DNA of 64,000 nucleotides from assembly GCA_026005035.1 (NCBI GenBank), contig BPKH01000008.1, positions 62,001 to 126,000 of the forward strand. The letters are read 5' to 3'. Position 1 is the first letter of the stretch; each line of letters starts with the position of its first letter. A program made the position numbers and the translations under genes. This DNA comes from Porticoccaceae bacterium. Its GTDB lineage: Bacteria; Pseudomonadota; Gammaproteobacteria; Pseudomonadales; Porticoccaceae. Positions 54,787 through 63,608 of this stretch are shown here, piece by piece. The notes below the pieces were generated by a model that saw only the letters and a program-made list of their open reading frames with translations, was not told the DNA's origin and did no database searches.

Positions 54787-55845
54787 ATGCGCGTCGGGGT
54801 CCACTTGGGCTATCAAAACCTCCACGGCCGGCCGGACGTGGAGACCTTCATGCAGGAGACCCGCTTCGGGATCGAGGCGGAGGCCATGGGGTTCGATTTC
54901 GTGGGCCCGGTGGAGCACCATTTCACCGACTACGCCGCCTGCCCGGACCCCTTCGGGGTGCTCTCCTACATCGCCGCCAAGACCGAGCGGATCGAGCTCA
55001 TCACCGCGGCGGTGATCCTGCCCTGGAACAACCCCCTGCGGGTGGCCGAGCAATTCCTGCAGCTCGACGTCCTGAGCGGCGGGCGGGTGATCGCCGGCAT
55101 GGGCCGCGGCGCGGCGCGGCGCGAGTTCCGCTCCTTCGGCGTGGAGTTGGCCGACTCCCGGGAGATGTTCGACGAGGCCTGCCCGATCATCCTCGAGGCG
55201 CTGGAGACGGGGATCATCGAGGCGGACGGCAAGTGGTACCGGATCCCCCGCACGGAGCTGCGGCCGCGGCCCTTCAAGTCCTTCCGCGAGCGCACCGTGA
55301 TGGTCACCATGTCGCCCTCCTCGGTGGAGGTGGCGGCGCGGCTGGGGTTGAAGACCCTGCGCTTTTCCCAGGGCGACTGGCGCAAGGCGATCCCCGAGAT
55401 CCAGCAGTACCGCAAGGCCTTCGCCGAGCTCCACGGCCGCGAGGCGCCGCCGTTCATCATCTCCGACTTCATGCTCTGCTTCCCCGACAAGCGGCGGGTC
55501 ACCGAGTACTGCGACACCTACTTCGCCAAGATGTTCGAGACGGTGGCCAACCACTACGAGTTCTTGAGCGACCACTTCAAGAGCCTGCCCTCCTATTCCA
55601 CCTACGCCTACATGGGCCAGCTGGCCGAGGCCGCAGGGGGGCCCGAGAAGGCCTATCGCGACTACATCGGCGGCAACATGATCGGCACCCCCGAGGAGCT
55701 GATCGAGCACCATCTGGAGCGCAAGGAGCTCGTCGGCGACTACGAGATGCTGTGCAACTTCAGTTTCGGCGGCATGCCCTACGAGCTCGTCTACGAGCAG
55801 GCGAAGCTGTTCGCCGACAAGGTGTTGCCGGTTCTCAAGGGCTGA
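54787..55845 (+). CDS. LLM class flavin-dependent oxidoreductase
   Basis: A 352-residue luciferase-like protein. GFDFVGPVEHHFTDYAACPDPF carries the family EHH-type motif, then TAAVILPWNNPLRVAEQFLQLDVLSGGRVIAGMGRGAARREF in family order. Strong Shine-Dalgarno (AGGAGG, 54776-54781). It heads a plus-strand series with the flavoprotein dehydrogenase, SRPBCC protein, hot-dog dehydratase and acyl-CoA ligase, so it probably oxygenates an intermediate of the same pathway. It is not closely similar to the first LLM enzyme in the window. Confidence 0.88.
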   Translation: MRVGVHLGYQNLHGRPDVETFMQETRFGIEAEAMGFDFVGPVEHHFTDYAACPDPFGVLSYIAAKTERIELITAAVILPWNNPLRVAEQFLQLDVLSGGRVIAGMGRGAARREFRSFGVELADSREMFDEACPIILEALETGIIEADGKWYRIPRTELRPRPFKSFRERTVMVTMSPSSVEVAARLGLKTLRFSQGDWRKAIPEIQQYRKAFAELHGREAPPFIISDFMLCFPDKRRVTEYCDTYFAKMFETVANHYEFLSDHFKSLPSYSTYAYMGQLAEAAGGPEKAYRDYIGGNMIGTPEELIEHHLERKELVGDYEMLCNFSFGGMPYELVYEQAKLFADKVLPVLKG

Positions 55846-55861
55846 AATAAGGAGCAGCGCG

Positions 55862-57589
55862 ATGATCGACAATCGCCCCGACCGCTGGGACCTGGAAGCG
55901 GACTTCGTCGCCGTCGGCTCGGGAATCGGCGGCCTGGCGGCGGCCATCGCCGCCCGCGAGCTCGGCCTGCAGAGTGTCGTGCTCGAGCGCTCGCCCAAGC
56001 TCGGTGGCGTGACGGCGCTCTCCATGGGGGAGCTGTGGGTGCCGGACAACGACCTCGCCCGCGCGCGCGGCATCGAGGACTCCGCCGAGCGCGCCTATCG
56101 CTACTTGGCGCGGCTCTCCTTGGGCTACGGCAGCGACGAGGCCATCTACAACTTCACCCTCCACGGCCGCGAGGCCCTGGCCTGGTTCGCCGAGCGGATC
56201 GGCTTCGAGACGATGCTGGTGGAAGGGTGTCCCGACTACTACTACGGGGTGGTGGAGGAGGCGGTGGCCGAGGGGCGGCTGCTCGAGCCCGCCCCCTTTC
56301 CCGCCGCCGAGCTGGGCGAGTGGCGCGAGCGCACGCGGGTGTCGCCCCAGCTGCCCTACGGTATGACCCACGCCGATATCGCCGCCGGCGGCGGGGTGGC
56401 CAACATCGCCCGCTGGGACTTCGCCCGCATGGGCGAGCGGCTCGCCCGCGACGAGCGCTGTCTGGGGCCCGCCCTGGCCGCCCGCTTCGTCAAGGGCGCG
56501 CTCGCGCGCCGGATCCCCTTGTTCGTCGACACCGCCGTGGAAGAGCTGATCGCCGATGGGCGGCGGGTGGTGGGGGTGCGGGCGCGGCGAGAGGGGCGGC
56601 CCTACTTCGTGCGCGCGAGTCGCGGCGTGCTCATCGCCACCTCCAGCTACGAGCGCCGCCAGGACTACAACCGCACCCTCGGCCGGCAACTGGAGCTCGG
56701 CTCCATGGTCTTCTCCGCGGTGGACGGCGCCAATTTCCGCCTGGCGGGGCCTTTGGGAGCGCGGCCGGCCACGGTGCCGGACGTGACCAGCCTGGGCTTC
56801 GTGGTGCCGGGGGAAGAGGACGAAGAGGGCCATCCCCTGTGGCGCAGCGCCCTGCAGACCATCGGCCAGCCCCACGTGATCGTGGTCAACCGCCGGGGCC
56901 GGCGGTTCGGCGACGAAGCCTTCTACCGCGATCTCTACTACGCGGTGGATCGGATCGACGGCGGCCGCCAGGAACACCCCAATTTCCCCTGCTTTATGAT
57001 TTTCGACCGACAGGCGCGGGCCAAATACCCCATCGGCCCGATCCTCCCGGACCAGCGCTGGCCGGAGGGGTTGGGAATGGTGGCCGAGAGCCTCGAGGAG
57101 CTGGCGCGGCAGGCGGGGATCGACCCGGCGGGGCTCGTGGCCGAGGTGGCCGAGTTCAACCGCCACGCCCGGGAGGGGCGGGACCCCGCCTTCGGGCGGG
57201 GGAGTCGGCCGTGGAGCCACTGGATGTGCGGCGATCCCCACCAGCGCCCCAATCCCAATCTGGGCACCCTGGAAGAACCGCCCTTCTTCTGCGTGCCCCT
57301 CAAGCGGCTGGGGGGCTCGGCCATCCCGGCCACCGGCTTGCTCACCGACCGCCACGCACGGGTGATCGGCTGGGACGACGCGCCCATCTCGGGCCTGTAC
57401 GCCGCCGGCAACGCGGCGGCGCGCCTGGAGACTGGGGCGATGATGCAAAGCGGTATCTCCAATGCCCGCGGCATGGTGCACGGGTGGCTCGCCGCCCACC
57501 ACGCCGCCGGCTGTCCCAGCCGGCGCCTCGAGGAGGCCCTCGCCGAGCTGGGTGGGTTGCCGGGCGCGGCCTGGGAGGTGGTGTCGTGA
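55862..57589 (+). CDS. FAD-dependent dehydrogenase, 3-ketosteroid-delta1-dehydrogenase/fumarate-reductase type
   Basis: A 575-residue flavoprotein. The FAD-binding AVGSGIGGLAAAIAA is followed by LERSPKLGGVTALSMGELWVPDN, the form seen in KstD-type enzymes. It also has ATSSYERRQDYN-type central segments and the C-terminal GLYAAGNAAARLETGAMMQSGISNARGM. KstD-like proteins introduce a double bond next to a keto group in steroids or other cyclic ketones. The substrate here is not known. It lies 16 nt after the LLM gene. The stop overlaps the next gene (GTGA). Confidence 0.85.
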   Translation: MIDNRPDRWDLEADFVAVGSGIGGLAAAIAARELGLQSVVLERSPKLGGVTALSMGELWVPDNDLARARGIEDSAERAYRYLARLSLGYGSDEAIYNFTLHGREALAWFAERIGFETMLVEGCPDYYYGVVEEAVAEGRLLEPAPFPAAELGEWRERTRVSPQLPYGMTHADIAAGGGVANIARWDFARMGERLARDERCLGPALAARFVKGALARRIPLFVDTAVEELIADGRRVVGVRARREGRPYFVRASRGVLIATSSYERRQDYNRTLGRQLELGSMVFSAVDGANFRLAGPLGARPATVPDVTSLGFVVPGEEDEEGHPLWRSALQTIGQPHVIVVNRRGRRFGDEAFYRDLYYAVDRIDGGRQEHPNFPCFMIFDRQARAKYPIGPILPDQRWPEGLGMVAESLEELARQAGIDPAGLVAEVAEFNRHAREGRDPAFGRGSRPWSHWMCGDPHQRPNPNLGTLEEPPFFCVPLKRLGGSAIPATGLLTDRHARVIGWDDAPISGLYAAGNAAARLETGAMMQSGISNARGMVHGWLAAHHAAGCPSRRLEEALAELGGLPGAAWEVVS

Positions 57590-58140
57590 TCGAGACCGCC
57601 CACGAGTTTGCCATCGAGGCCCCTCTGCCCTCGGTCTGGGACTACGTGCGCGACATGGAGCGTTGGGCTGCCCTCTTCCCCGGTTGCCGGGAATGCCAGG
57701 TGATCGACGAGCACCGGTCGCGCTGGGTGGTCAAGGTGGGAGTGGGGGGCCTGGTCAAGACGGTGCACGTCCTGGTGGACGTGGAGCGCTGGGCGGGACC
57801 GGAGGCGGTCGACTTCCGCTATCGCCTGGCGGATGAGCCGGTGGTGGGGCGGGGCGCCTACCGGGCGCGCGGCCTCGAGGCGGGGCGCACCGCGGTCACT
57901 CTCTCCCTCGAGGTGGAAGGGTCAGGGGCCATGGCCCCCCTCTGGGAGGCCATGTGCCGACCCCTCTTGCCCCAACTTGCGGCCACTTTCGCCGCCGCCC
58001 TCAAGGAGGAGATCGAGCGGCGCGCCGGCGTGGCCGCGCCGCCTCCCGGGCGCTGGGCGCGGCTGCGCGCCCGCTTCGCCCGTTGGCTCGCCCGCGTGGG
58101 CCGGCGCCGTCCCTTTGACCCCCGTTCGGCCCCCCGCTAA
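57586..58140 (+). CDS. SRPBCC/CoxG-like lipid-binding-fold protein
   Basis: A 184-residue protein. The SRPBCC domain (about 1-145) begins IETAHEFAIEAPLPSVWDYVRDMERWA with PGCRECQVI, like CoxG/START-type ligand-binding domains. A basic C-terminus of about 35 residues (RLRARFARWLARVGRRRP) follows. It is likely to bind a hydrophobic intermediate of the pathway. The basic tail may contact membrane or protein. It starts at GTG 57586, overlapping the upstream stop. Confidence 0.78.
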   Translation: MIETAHEFAIEAPLPSVWDYVRDMERWAALFPGCRECQVIDEHRSRWVVKVGVGGLVKTVHVLVDVERWAGPEAVDFRYRLADEPVVGRGAYRARGLEAGRTAVTLSLEVEGSGAMAPLWEAMCRPLLPQLAATFAAALKEEIERRAGVAAPPPGRWARLRARFARWLARVGRRRPFDPRSAPR

Positions 58141-58174
58141 CATGCCGACGAACGCTGCTCGAGGAGAACACGCC

Positions 58175-59350
58175 GTGACCGACAAGACCCTGGATACCTC
58201 GGATCTCGACCGCTACATGGGGGTGCCCATGACCCCCTGGACGCTGCGCGACCCCATCGCCAACAACGACATCCGCCGCTGGGTGCAGGCGATGCACTAT
58301 CCCAACCGCCTCCACTACGACGACGACTACGCCGCCATCGGCCGCTTCGGCCGGCTGGTGGCCCCCCAGTCCTTTACCATCGCCGTGGCCGAGGGCCACG
58401 GCGCCTGCCCGGCGGCGGTGGGCCACATTCCCGGCTCCCACCTCCTGTTCGGCGGCGACGAGTGGTGGTTTTACGGGCCGCGCCTCTTTCCGGGGGACAA
58501 GGTGATCCACGAAAAGATCCCCTTCGACTACGTGGTCAAGGAGACCAAGTTCGCCGGGCCCACCTGCTTCCAGCGCGGCGACAACAACTACTACAAACAG
58601 GACGGCACCCTCTTCGCCAAGCAGCGCTCGACCAGCATCCGCTACCGGGCCGATCTCGCCCGGGAGATGGGAGCGCTGATGGCCGAGACCGACGAGCCCG
58701 AGTGGAGCGACGAACAGCTCGAGGAGATCGAGCGGCGCAAGCTCGAGTACATCGACATGCTCCACGAGCTCGGCCACCGCCGCCGCTACTGGCACGAGGT
58801 GGCGGTGGGCGACAAGCTGCCTACCCGGGTGATCGGCCCCCACAGCATCGCGAGCTTCACCACCGAGTGGCGCGCCTACCTGATGACCGTCTGGGGTAGC
58901 GCCCACCGCAACCAGGACAGCGACTCCGAAAAGCTCGGCTTCACCGGTCCCATGGCCGGCAAGGAGATGGATCCGGTGGAGGAGCGCTATAATCCGGCAA
59001 ACACCGACGGCGCCTACATCGGGCCTTCCCGCGGCCACCTGTTCCCCCGCTGGGCTCGCTACATCGGCATGCCCCGCGCCTACGGCTATGGGGCCTCCAT
59101 GGGGGCCTGGATCCTCGACTACCTGGCGGGCTGGGCCGGCGAGTGGGGGCAGGTGGTGCACTGCAATTCCCAGTACCGGGGCCCCGCCTTCAGCGGCGAC
59201 ATCACGGTGATGACCGGCGAGGTGGTGGAGAAGATGACCGACGAGAGCGATCGGCACCTGGTGCGGATCAAGGTGCGCATGGCCAACCAGAAAGATGCGG
59301 TGTTGGCCACCGCCGTGGCGGAAGTGGAGCTGCCGGCGAAAAATCCTTAA
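58175..59350 (+). CDS. MaoC/FAS1-like double hot-dog acyl dehydratase
   Basis: 391 residues with two hot-dog domains. The N-terminal half has the FAS1-dehydratase-like pattern (GRLVAPQSFTIAV, GGDEWWFYGPRLFPGDKV, KETKFAGPTCFQRGDNNYY). The C-terminal half has VGDKLPTRVIGPHSIASFTTEWRAY and GYGASMGAWILDYLAGWAG. It is probably an enoyl-CoA hydratase/dehydratase acting on a bulky acyl-CoA. GTG 58175 is preferred because AGGAGA precedes it at correct spacing. ATG 58142 has no such site. It is flanked by the SRPBCC and acyl-CoA ligase genes. Confidence 0.82.
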   Translation: MTDKTLDTSDLDRYMGVPMTPWTLRDPIANNDIRRWVQAMHYPNRLHYDDDYAAIGRFGRLVAPQSFTIAVAEGHGACPAAVGHIPGSHLLFGGDEWWFYGPRLFPGDKVIHEKIPFDYVVKETKFAGPTCFQRGDNNYYKQDGTLFAKQRSTSIRYRADLAREMGALMAETDEPEWSDEQLEEIERRKLEYIDMLHELGHRRRYWHEVAVGDKLPTRVIGPHSIASFTTEWRAYLMTVWGSAHRNQDSDSEKLGFTGPMAGKEMDPVEERYNPANTDGAYIGPSRGHLFPRWARYIGMPRAYGYGASMGAWILDYLAGWAGEWGQVVHCNSQYRGPAFSGDITVMTGEVVEKMTDESDRHLVRIKVRMANQKDAVLATAVAEVELPAKNP

Positions 59351-59374
59351 GGAACAAAGAGCGACGAGGTGGCG

Positions 59375-61096
59375 ATGGCAGAGGTGCGTCTCGAGCCCCC
59401 CGCCGACGGGCGGGCGCTGATCCGCGGCATTCCCCTGCGCGAAGAGGAGGGGGTAGGGGCGCTCACCTTCGGCGGTTACCTGCGCGAGGTCCGGGAGCGG
59501 TTCGGCCCCCGCGAGGCGGCTTGCATCCGCACCCCCGAGGGGGTGGTGCGCTGGAGCTACGACGAGCTCTGGGAGCGCGCCCTCGAGGTGGCCCGCGCCC
59601 TGGTGGCGGTGGGCGTCGACAAGGGCAGCCGGGTGGGGATTCTGTGCACCAACCGCCTCGAGTTTCTCTCGTCGTTCTTCGGCGCCGCCTTGGCCGGCGC
59701 CGTGGCCACGCCGCTCTCCACCTTCTCCACCGCCACCGAGCTGGGAGCGATCCTGGAGAAGGCCTGCTGCTCGGTCCTGCTCCTCGAGCGGCGGGTGCTG
59801 AAAAAGGATTTCGCCGCCATCCTCGCCGAGCTCGAGCCCCAGGTGGAAAAGGCCCGGCCCGGCACCTTCGCATCGCGCCGCTTTCCCTATCTGCGCCACC
59901 TGGCGCGCCTCGACGGCGACGAGGGCTTCGGCGCCATCGAGGGCTGGTCCGACTTCCTCGCCCGCGGCCGCGCGGTGGCCGACGAGGCGGTGTGTGGGCG
60001 CGCCGAGCGGGTCCTGCCCGCCGACCCCGGGGCGCTCTTTTTCTCCTCCGGGTCCACCGGCACGCCCAAGGGCATCCTCTCCTCCCACCGCGGGGTGTGC
60101 CTGCAGCTGTGGCGCTGGCCCCGCTGGTTCGACGTGCGCGAGCCGGTGCGCACCTGGTCGGCCAACGGTTTCTTCTGGTCGGGCAATTTCGGAATGGCGC
60201 TCGGTTCGACCCTCTCCACGGGGGGCACCCTGGTCCTACAGCGCTATTTCGAGCCGGTGGAAGCCCTCGAGCTGATGGCCGCCGAGCGGGTGAGCATGCT
60301 CCACGCCTGGCCCCACCAGTGGGCCCAGCTGGTGGCCGCACCCAATTGGCGCGACGTCGATCTGTCGGCGTTGCGCTACATCGACCGCGACTCGCCCGTC
60401 GCCCAACACCCAACGGTAGAGACTGACTGGCGCCAGCCCTACGCCGCCTACGGCAACACCGAGACCTTCACCATCGTCTCGATCTTCCCCGCCGGCACGC
60501 CCGACGAGATCGCCGCGGGCAGTCACGGAGTGCCCACGCCGGGTTCGCTCATCAAGATCGTCGACCCCGACACCGGAGAGACCTTGCGAGTTGGCGAGCG
60601 GGGCGAAATCGCCGTCAAGGGTCCCACCTTGATGCTCGGCTATGTGGGGGTGCCCCTGGATGAGACCCTCGACGACGAGGGTTTCTTCCACACCGGCGAC
60701 GGCGGCTACATCGACGAGCGCGGCCGACTCGTCTGGGAGGGGCGGATCAGCGACATCATCAAGACCGGCGGCGCCAACGTCTCGCCGGTGGAGGTAGACG
60801 AAGTCCTCGCCCGCTGCCCCGGGGTGAAAGCGGTCAAGACAGTGGGCGTGCCCGACCCGCTGCTGGGCGAGCTGGTGGTCGCCTGCATCGTCCCCCAGGA
60901 GGGCGCCACCCTCGAAGAGGCCCAGGTGCAGGCGTTCGCCAAGCAGCACCTGGCGAGCTTCAAGGTTCCGCGGCGGGTGCTGTTCCTGCGGGAGGACGAG
61001 GTCCAGACCACCGCCACCAACAAGATTGTCGCCGCGGAGGTGCGCAAACTCGCCGCCGCGCGACTCGCCGCCGAGCGACGCGCCGCCGGCGACTGA
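59375..61096 (+). CDS. Acyl-CoA synthetase (AMP-binding family)
   Basis: A 573-residue adenylate-forming ligase. The P-loop-like FFSSGSTGTPKGILSSH (about residues 225-240), YAAYGNTETF, the adenosine-contacting HTGDGGYIDERGRLVWEGR and the final lysine in TTATNKIVAAEV are all present. The linker Asp and hinge suggest a full enzyme. It should activate a carboxylic acid to its CoA thioester, probably the entry or a mid-step of the pathway coded here. ATG 59375 has GAGG upstream. GTG 59369 is an alternative. Confidence 0.88.
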   Translation: MAEVRLEPPADGRALIRGIPLREEEGVGALTFGGYLREVRERFGPREAACIRTPEGVVRWSYDELWERALEVARALVAVGVDKGSRVGILCTNRLEFLSSFFGAALAGAVATPLSTFSTATELGAILEKACCSVLLLERRVLKKDFAAILAELEPQVEKARPGTFASRRFPYLRHLARLDGDEGFGAIEGWSDFLARGRAVADEAVCGRAERVLPADPGALFFSSGSTGTPKGILSSHRGVCLQLWRWPRWFDVREPVRTWSANGFFWSGNFGMALGSTLSTGGTLVLQRYFEPVEALELMAAERVSMLHAWPHQWAQLVAAPNWRDVDLSALRYIDRDSPVAQHPTVETDWRQPYAAYGNTETFTIVSIFPAGTPDEIAAGSHGVPTPGSLIKIVDPDTGETLRVGERGEIAVKGPTLMLGYVGVPLDETLDDEGFFHTGDGGYIDERGRLVWEGRISDIIKTGGANVSPVEVDEVLARCPGVKAVKTVGVPDPLLGELVVACIVPQEGATLEEAQVQAFAKQHLASFKVPRRVLFLREDEVQTTATNKIVAAEVRKLAAARLAAERRAAGD

Positions 61097-61099
61097 GGC

Positions 61100-62245
61100 T
61101 CAGGCGAGGCGGGGGTCCGGCCGCACCCGCCGAGTCTGGGCGATGCACGAGCCGAAGCTGTGGAAGACGGTGGCGTGCAGGCCACCGGTGCCGCCGCAGC
61201 AGACCACCAGCACGTCCTTGGGCTCCACGCACAGGTAGACGCGCCCGTCGATCACCCGCCCCTGGGCCTCGAGCTGTTCCCGGTGCGCCGGGGTGAGCCA
61301 GTCGGCGGGCAGGCTGGCGAACCGCCACAAGAGCTCCTGCACCTCCGCGAGGTCCGGGATCTCCCGGTGGATCAGCTCGGCGTGCACCGGGTTGAGGGCG
61401 ATCAGTAGTTCAGCGTAGGGCATCGCCGGCGACAGGCCGTTGCAGCCGACGTAGCCCGCCGACTTGCCGATCATTTCCAGGAATTCCACCGCCCGCCGGG
61501 AGGTGGTGTCGAGCACGTTCTGGGTGCCCATGGCGCCGAAGCAGGTCACCGCATCTCCCGCCACCCCGCGCCGCTCGGCGAGGGGCGGCCAGGGGGAGCG
61601 CTCCTCCCACTCGCCGAACAGGATGCCCGCCACCCGCCCGGGCGTGCCGAAGGTGCTCTGGCTGGTGACGCCCACCACCTGGCCGCCCACGTTGCGCATC
61701 AGCAGACGGATGGCCCGCCCGATGGCCACCGCCTGGGTGGCCTCGCCCCCCAGGCAGCCGTGGCGGTGGGGAATGCCGAGCCGATGGCGGATGGGCCCGT
61801 TGACCAACAGCAGCGGCACCACCGGCGCGGTGGTGGTGTTGAGGCCGAAGAGCTCGAAGTCGGGGTCGGCCAGGGCTTCCAGGGCGGCGATGAGCAGGCT
61901 GAGGGATTCGGGGGGTGCCCCGGCCATCACCGCGTTGATGGCGATCTTCTCCACCGTGCACTCGCCGTTGGCGGGCGGCAGGGTACAGATCACCTCGTCC
62001 GGATAGCGGTCGCTGCCGGCCAGGAAGGCGCGTACCCGCGCCTCGGTGGGAGGGATCAGGGGCAGGCCGTCGCCGAAGCCCCGCTCCATCGCCCAGCGGG
62101 TGAAGGCCATGACGTCGTCCACCTCGGCGCTGTGGCGCGGGCTCGAAAGCCAGTCGAGGTCGCAGGCGACGTCCCCGCAGTCGCGGGCCACCACTTCCCG
62201 CTCGGGACGCGGCCGGTAGGGAGGAATGCGGCGCGGGGCGTTCAT
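61100..62245 (-). CDS. Uncharacterised protein paired with UGSC-family protein
   Basis: A 381-residue, probably cytosolic protein of no recognised function. Notable elements are GFGDGLPLIPPTEARV near residue 55, LPPANGECTVEKIAINAVMAG, a His/Gly-rich RHRLGIPHRHGCLGGEATQA and a Cys-pair segment VLVVCCGGTGGLHATVFHS near the C-terminus. The ATG at 62245 overlaps the UGSC gene's stop (ATGA), so the two are translationally coupled and probably act together. The cysteine pair and glycine-rich loop suggest a redox or nucleophile role, but this is inference. Confidence 0.6.
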   Translation of the reverse strand: MNAPRRIPPYRPRPEREVVARDCGDVACDLDWLSSPRHSAEVDDVMAFTRWAMERGFGDGLPLIPPTEARVRAFLAGSDRYPDEVICTLPPANGECTVEKIAINAVMAGAPPESLSLLIAALEALADPDFELFGLNTTTAPVVPLLLVNGPIRHRLGIPHRHGCLGGEATQAVAIGRAIRLLMRNVGGQVVGVTSQSTFGTPGRVAGILFGEWEERSPWPPLAERRGVAGDAVTCFGAMGTQNVLDTTSRRAVEFLEMIGKSAGYVGCNGLSPAMPYAELLIALNPVHAELIHREIPDLAEVQELLWRFASLPADWLTPAHREQLEAQGRVIDGRVYLCVEPKDVLVVCCGGTGGLHATVFHSFGSCIAQTRRVRPDPRLA

Positions 62246-62811
62246 CGGGCCACCGCCGCCGCGGCCGGGGCGAGTTCGGCGCCCATGGTGGCCAAAAGCC
62301 CCGGGAAATGGGCGCGGGCCACCGCTTCCACCTCTTCCCGGGCGCGCTCGTTTAAGGGGTAGGGGAGGACGTGGATGCGCAGCCCCGCCCGCCCGCCGTG
62401 GCGGGCCAGTTGCCGACCCAGTTCCTCGAAGGCGGCGGTGCACACCGCCGTGGTGGGCAAGCCGGCGGCGGCACAGGCCAGGGCGTCGCGGATCGTCCAG
62501 CCGGTGCAGGAGCCGCAGTTGCCGAGGCCCACCACCGCCACGTCGATCTCGTCGATGAAGGCCTCCAGCTCCTGGGCGATCCGCGCGCCGGCCTCGCCGG
62601 TCCGCCCCTGGTGGGAGCGCCAGCGGCGCACTCGTGCACCCGCCGCCACGAGCTCTGCCGCCCACAGGTCCACCACCCAGTCCCAGGCGCGCCAGATCTC
62701 GTCCAGGCGAAAGCCTACGGTCTTGCCGGCGAGTGGGCCCGCGGCGGGCCCCGGCGAACCGTCGTCGTCGGCGCGGACGGCGGTGGGATCCAACACCTCC
62801 CCCAAGGCCAT
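62242..62811 (-). CDS. UGSC-family (seleno)protein homologue, cysteine form
   Basis: A 189-residue protein with NCGSCTGWTIRDALA (Cys99-Gly-Ser-Cys102). The corresponding motif in selenoprotein members is U-G-S-C. Here both positions are Cys codons (TGC), so no selenocysteine is needed. GFRLDEIWRAWD and ARAHFPGLLATMG flank the motif. Its function is unknown. The redox motif implies thiol chemistry. ATG 62811 is preceded by an excellent Shine-Dalgarno (GGAGGAGGTGACC), better than the TTG at 62826. It is divergent from an IclR regulator. Confidence 0.72.
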   Translation of the reverse strand: MALGEVLDPTAVRADDDGSPGPAAGPLAGKTVGFRLDEIWRAWDWVVDLWAAELVAAGARVRRWRSHQGRTGEAGARIAQELEAFIDEIDVAVVGLGNCGSCTGWTIRDALACAAAGLPTTAVCTAAFEELGRQLARHGGRAGLRIHVLPYPLNERAREEVEAVARAHFPGLLATMGAELAPAAAAVAR

Positions 62812-62827
62812 GGTCACCTCCTCCAAA

Positions 62828-62845
62828 AGTCCAATGTTTTAGACT
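62828..62845. promoter_or_regulatory. Candidate IclR operator
   Basis: AGTCCAA-TGTT-TTAGACT is an 18-bp palindrome with 7-bp arms (six of seven bases symmetric) in the 83-bp gap between the UGSC operon and the iclR-type gene. It lies only about 17-34 bp from the UGSC start, so binding there would block that operon. The region is A/T-rich for this genome. Confidence 0.55.
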
Positions 62846-62894
62846 AATACAACAACATATGGTACTTTTGCGCCCAGTCTAGGAGGATTCACCC

Positions 62895-63604
62895 GTGGCG
62901 GTCAAGCAGATCGAACACCTCTTCCAGCTGCTGGAACTCTTTTTGCGTGAGCAGCGGCCCCTGTCGGTGGCGGAGATGGTGCAGGCCCTGGGCTGGCCTC
63001 GCTCGAGCACCTACCACCTGGTCGCCACGCTGAGCGACCTGGGCTATCTGGCCAAACCCCAGGGGCGCGGCCGCTATTTTCCCTCTCGCCAGTGGCTGGA
63101 ACTGGGGCGGCGGTTGGCCGAAGCCGAGCCGCTGCCGCAACGGCTCCGCGAGCTCCTGACCGCACTGGCCGGCGAAACCGGTGAGACGATCGCCCTCGCG
63201 GCCCTCGAGGGCCCGGAGGTGGTGTTGCGGGAAGTGGTGGAGAGTCGCGCCGGGGTGCGCTACAGCGCGCGTCCCGGCGAGCGGGTGCCCCTCGCGGGCA
63301 CCGCCGCCGGCAAGGCACTTCTCGCCCAGTGCACGGCGAGCGAGCGGCGCACGCTGCTCGCCCCTCTCGCCTCCCGGCAGGCGGAAACGCTCACCGCCGA
63401 GATCGAGGCCGAGGCGCGCCGGGGATATTTCGTCAACCTGGGCCGCTATCTGCCGGACCTGGCGGGCGTCGCCGTGCCCTTTCCCTGGCGCGGACGGCGC
63501 TTGGCGCTGGTCTTGGGTGGGCCCCTTTCCCGAGTGGCGGGCAACGAGGCGCGCCTCGGCGAGCGCCTGGCCGCGGCCGCGGCGGAGTTCCTCGCAGCGG
63601 GGGA

Positions 63605-63608
<4 letters not shown>
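62895..63608 (+). CDS. IclR-family transcriptional regulator
   Basis: A 237-residue regulator. The N-terminal winged helix (about 5-60) has MVQALGWPRSSTYHLVATLSDLGYL in conserved blocks. The C-terminal GAF-like effector domain (about 75-235) contains RPGERVPLAGTAAGKALLAQ and ARRGYFVNLGRYLPDLAGVAVPF. Such proteins control catabolic genes in response to aromatic or acid metabolites. GTG start after AGGAGGA. Divergent from the UGSC operon, with a palindrome between, it probably controls that operon and possibly itself. The 3' end overlaps the convergent ligase gene (CTAG). Confidence 0.92.

Noticed and set aside
62242-62811. In-frame TGA selenocysteine codon in the UGSC homologue
   Set aside because: Both positions of the motif are TGC cysteine codons, so no SECIS or selenocysteine machinery is required.
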